From: JAXMEB01 sp046348545
GTDB taxonomy: Bacteria; Pseudomonadota; Gammaproteobacteria; Berkiellales; Berkiellaceae
Reading direction: 5' to 3'
NCBI GenBank assembly: GCA_046348545.1
Contig: JAXMEB010000008.1
Span: 1 to 62,620, forward strand
Length of the DNA: 62,620 bases
The notes below the pieces were generated by a model. That model was not told the DNA's origin. It saw nothing but the letters and a program-made list of their open reading frames with translations, and made no database searches. Of this stretch, positions 61,030-62,620 are shown piece after piece; within the stretch, counting starts at the first letter, position 1, and each line of letters opens with the position of its first letter. The position numbers were made by a program, and so were the translations under genes.

Positions 61030-62283
61030 TTAACCAGAATATCTTCTGTAAGAAACTAACGCACCTGCAATATCACCGGCTTCTTCTGACCGAATGTCCA
61101 TCGCAGCTCGTTTTGTTTTTTCAATAATGACATCTGAAGAGTAGGGATGATTAATGTATTCATCAAGCCCTAATTCTGAGTCTAATTGTAAAGCCTCACC
61201 ACCAGTTAGATACTCAAAACAAGAAAATCGATACTCAAATTCACAGTGAACATCTTCAAGATTATCTTGTGATCTATGACTCATAAAACACGCATTCGAA
61301 TCTAAAGCAATTGGGACAACGTGATAATGTTCTTGCAAGGTTGTTTCGTTCATGAGCCCAAACAAATGATATTGCCCAACGATTGCAACAGCGTTTCCAT
61401 TGCCTCTCAATGTATTCATGACATTGGTCATTATTTGATTCCTTTTTTTCATGCCGGAAGCCGAAGTCACATTTTGAAGCGTTATTGAGCTACCATTCAT
61501 CAATTCAGAGTAATCAATATACTCACAGATATCGGGAGACGTTTTAAAGAGTTTACAGGTACCTAAATCCATTGGAACAGTCAGTTTATTAAGCCGCTCA
61601 GCCAGCTGCTCAACAATTTCATTAGGATGAGGCATCCCTTCATGCAACCCATAAATATCAGTCTCAAAGCTTTCTGTAAAAATTGTTTGATATTGAAAAT
61701 CATCAAAGGTGTTTAACAAATTGATAATGAATGCTTCCATTAATGCTGAATCAGGAGAATAATGATGCTCTCCAATCAGAATTAATAATGGCTTTCCGTT
61801 TATAATCGAATCATTGATGGCTTTTTGAATTTCGAGTCTAAACTTTAGTAAAAGGGGCTTCATTCGATCCAATGCTGAATCAATACGCTCAGATATCATG
61901 ATCGATGAGTGATGTTTTTCCCGATCAAAACATTCGATGGCAGATTCTGACGGTAAGGTTTCTTCAACGCCATATTCGGCGGAACTGCTACCCAATATCT
62001 GAGATAATCCTTTCATTTTTTTCAAAAAACTGGATGTGCCCGCTAGAATGTTTTGATACTTGGTATGGATGAAATTTGTTAATCGATCAAGAGGATAGCT
62101 GCTTTCAGTCGGACGACCATATTCGTCACAAGTCCCTAAAATGTCACCAATTGCTTGACCAATCGCGTATCCAGGTGTGTGCAATATGTTCGCGCTATCC
62201 GACGAGTTCATCAATGCGACACCGGCCTCGGCGTATGGTGAATATAGACTAGCGCTTAAGCTCGGATCATACTGTGTCAGCAT
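61030..62283 (-). CDS. EreA/ChaN-like domain protein, effector-like
   Basis: The 417-residue protein has no signal peptide. Residues of about 160-325 carry two motifs typical of the EreA/ChaN/TraB superfamily: ILIGEHHYSPDSA (Glu172, His173, His174) and AIVGQYHLFGL (His306), where the Glu and His residues would form the active or metal site. Members hydrolyse esters, bind haem or cleave peptides, so no substrate can be named. The N-terminal 150 residues are unlike the family. Cysteines cluster in the C-terminal third. The gene has no clear bacterial neighbour context and could encode a host-directed protein. Confidence 0.55.
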   Translation of the reverse strand: MLTQYDPSLSASLYSPYAEAGVALMNSSDSANILHTPGYAIGQAIGDILGTCDEYGRPTESSYPLDRLTNFIHTKYQNILAGTSSFLKKMKGLSQILGSSSAEYGVEETLPSESAIECFDREKHHSSIMISERIDSALDRMKPLLLKFRLEIQKAINDSIINGKPLLILIGEHHYSPDSALMEAFIINLLNTFDDFQYQTIFTESFETDIYGLHEGMPHPNEIVEQLAERLNKLTVPMDLGTCKLFKTSPDICEYIDYSELMNGSSITLQNVTSASGMKKRNQIMTNVMNTLRGNGNAVAIVGQYHLFGLMNETTLQEHYHVVPIALDSNACFMSHRSQDNLEDVHCEFEYRFSCFEYLTGGEALQLDSELGLDEYINHPYSSDVIIEKTKRAAMDIRSEEAGDIAGALVSYRRYSG

Positions 62284-62398
62284 AAAATTCCATTCCCCAT
62301 TCTCAAATAAACCTATTCTAATCCACCATAGTTATTTAACTAGTTTTTTCCGCTAGACGGTCGAATGTGCCGATGAATTGATTTAATTTAGCTAAATC

Positions 62399-62620
62399 GG
62401 TTCGGAGTTTTTGAAGGCAGAGTTGCTTTTTAATGAGGTCATTCCGCACAGCGATAAGCGCACGAAGTGCGCAGTGTGTGATGCGGAATCTAGGGCGTGT
62501 CCCTAAAGTTGCAAGTGCTGCTACGTGTAATTAAAATCACATTTAGGTAGTCATTCCCGCGAAAGCGGGAATCCAGAAAAAAAACTATACCATGGCTGAT
62601 TCCTTTGTATATATATTAGC
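62399..62620 (+). mobile_element. RepB element with the 122-bp module, running off the window
   Basis: GGTTCGGAGTTTTTGAAGGC begins it, followed by the ATTCCGCA dyad and, from 62493, the same 122-bp module found inside the composite element at 43516. The order is identical up to the point where RepA is inserted there, so this copy shows the state without RepA. A perfect ATTCCC-N8-GGGAAT hairpin lies at 62553-62572. The right end is outside the window. 62284-62398 holds no gene. Confidence 0.75.

Overview
The window reads as a stretch of chromosome from a moderately AT-rich gammaproteobacterium. Three conserved gene orders support this: gmk-rpoZ-spoT-recG, mrcA facing pilMNOPQ-aroK-aroB, and coaBC-dut-algC next to rpmB-rpmG. 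Several large proteins without bacterial housekeeping relatives (positions 11376-13409, 21134-23899, 61030-62283) look like those of host-associated Legionellales-type bacteria. That assignment is an inference, not something the sequence proves.

Layout. 1-381 holds repeats. 382-7273 is a minus-strand block: arginase, recG, spoT, rpoZ, gmk, yicC. rph faces it, followed by a repeat and the tail of a lost DUF559 gene. xthA and pyrE are divergent. 10019-13409 has two small secreted proteins and a 677-residue orphan. 13419-18955 carries a sugar transporter, algC, dut and coaBC, with rpmB-rpmG divergent. 19760-24298 has a fatty-acid desaturase and a 921-residue protein with an embedded alpha/beta-hydrolase. 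24299-33830 runs on the minus strand: deacetylase, coaD, hemE, a small membrane protein, aroB, aroK and pilQPONM, with mrcA divergent. 36353-42579 is one tight histidine operon with a HisC-HisB fusion and a HisG lacking its regulatory domain; hisN diverges from it, so the pathway is complete here. 43977-46532 has mdh, a malic enzyme and rpmE. 46715-47983 is a PEP-CTERM protein and a small partner behind a sigma-54-type promoter. 48166-50644 has a secreted Cys-rich protein, uppP, pnuC and a SnoaL-like protein. 50810-53335 is a chorismate-using operon (ubiC-pabB-pabA). 53543-56655 has a kinase-like gene, a gene broken by two repeats, DUF2062 and DUF3025. 56663-60151 has a BON protein, an HExxH protein and a bufferin-like precursor followed by yceI-cybB-yceI. 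60433-62283 has two orphans.

The most striking feature is two families of small non-coding mobile repeats. RepA is 124 bp in its intact form: four copies have exactly this length, with imperfect terminal inverted repeats and TA flanks. RepB is about 272 bp, with inverted ends that start AACCTCAGTTCGG and 5-bp target duplications. Many copies of both sit on or within about 15 bp of stop codons. At 54679-55336 one copy of each has split a gene; removing both elements in silico, with one copy of each target duplication, rebuilds an uninterrupted 84-codon membrane-protein frame. No transposase gene is in the window, so the elements would have to be mobilised from elsewhere.
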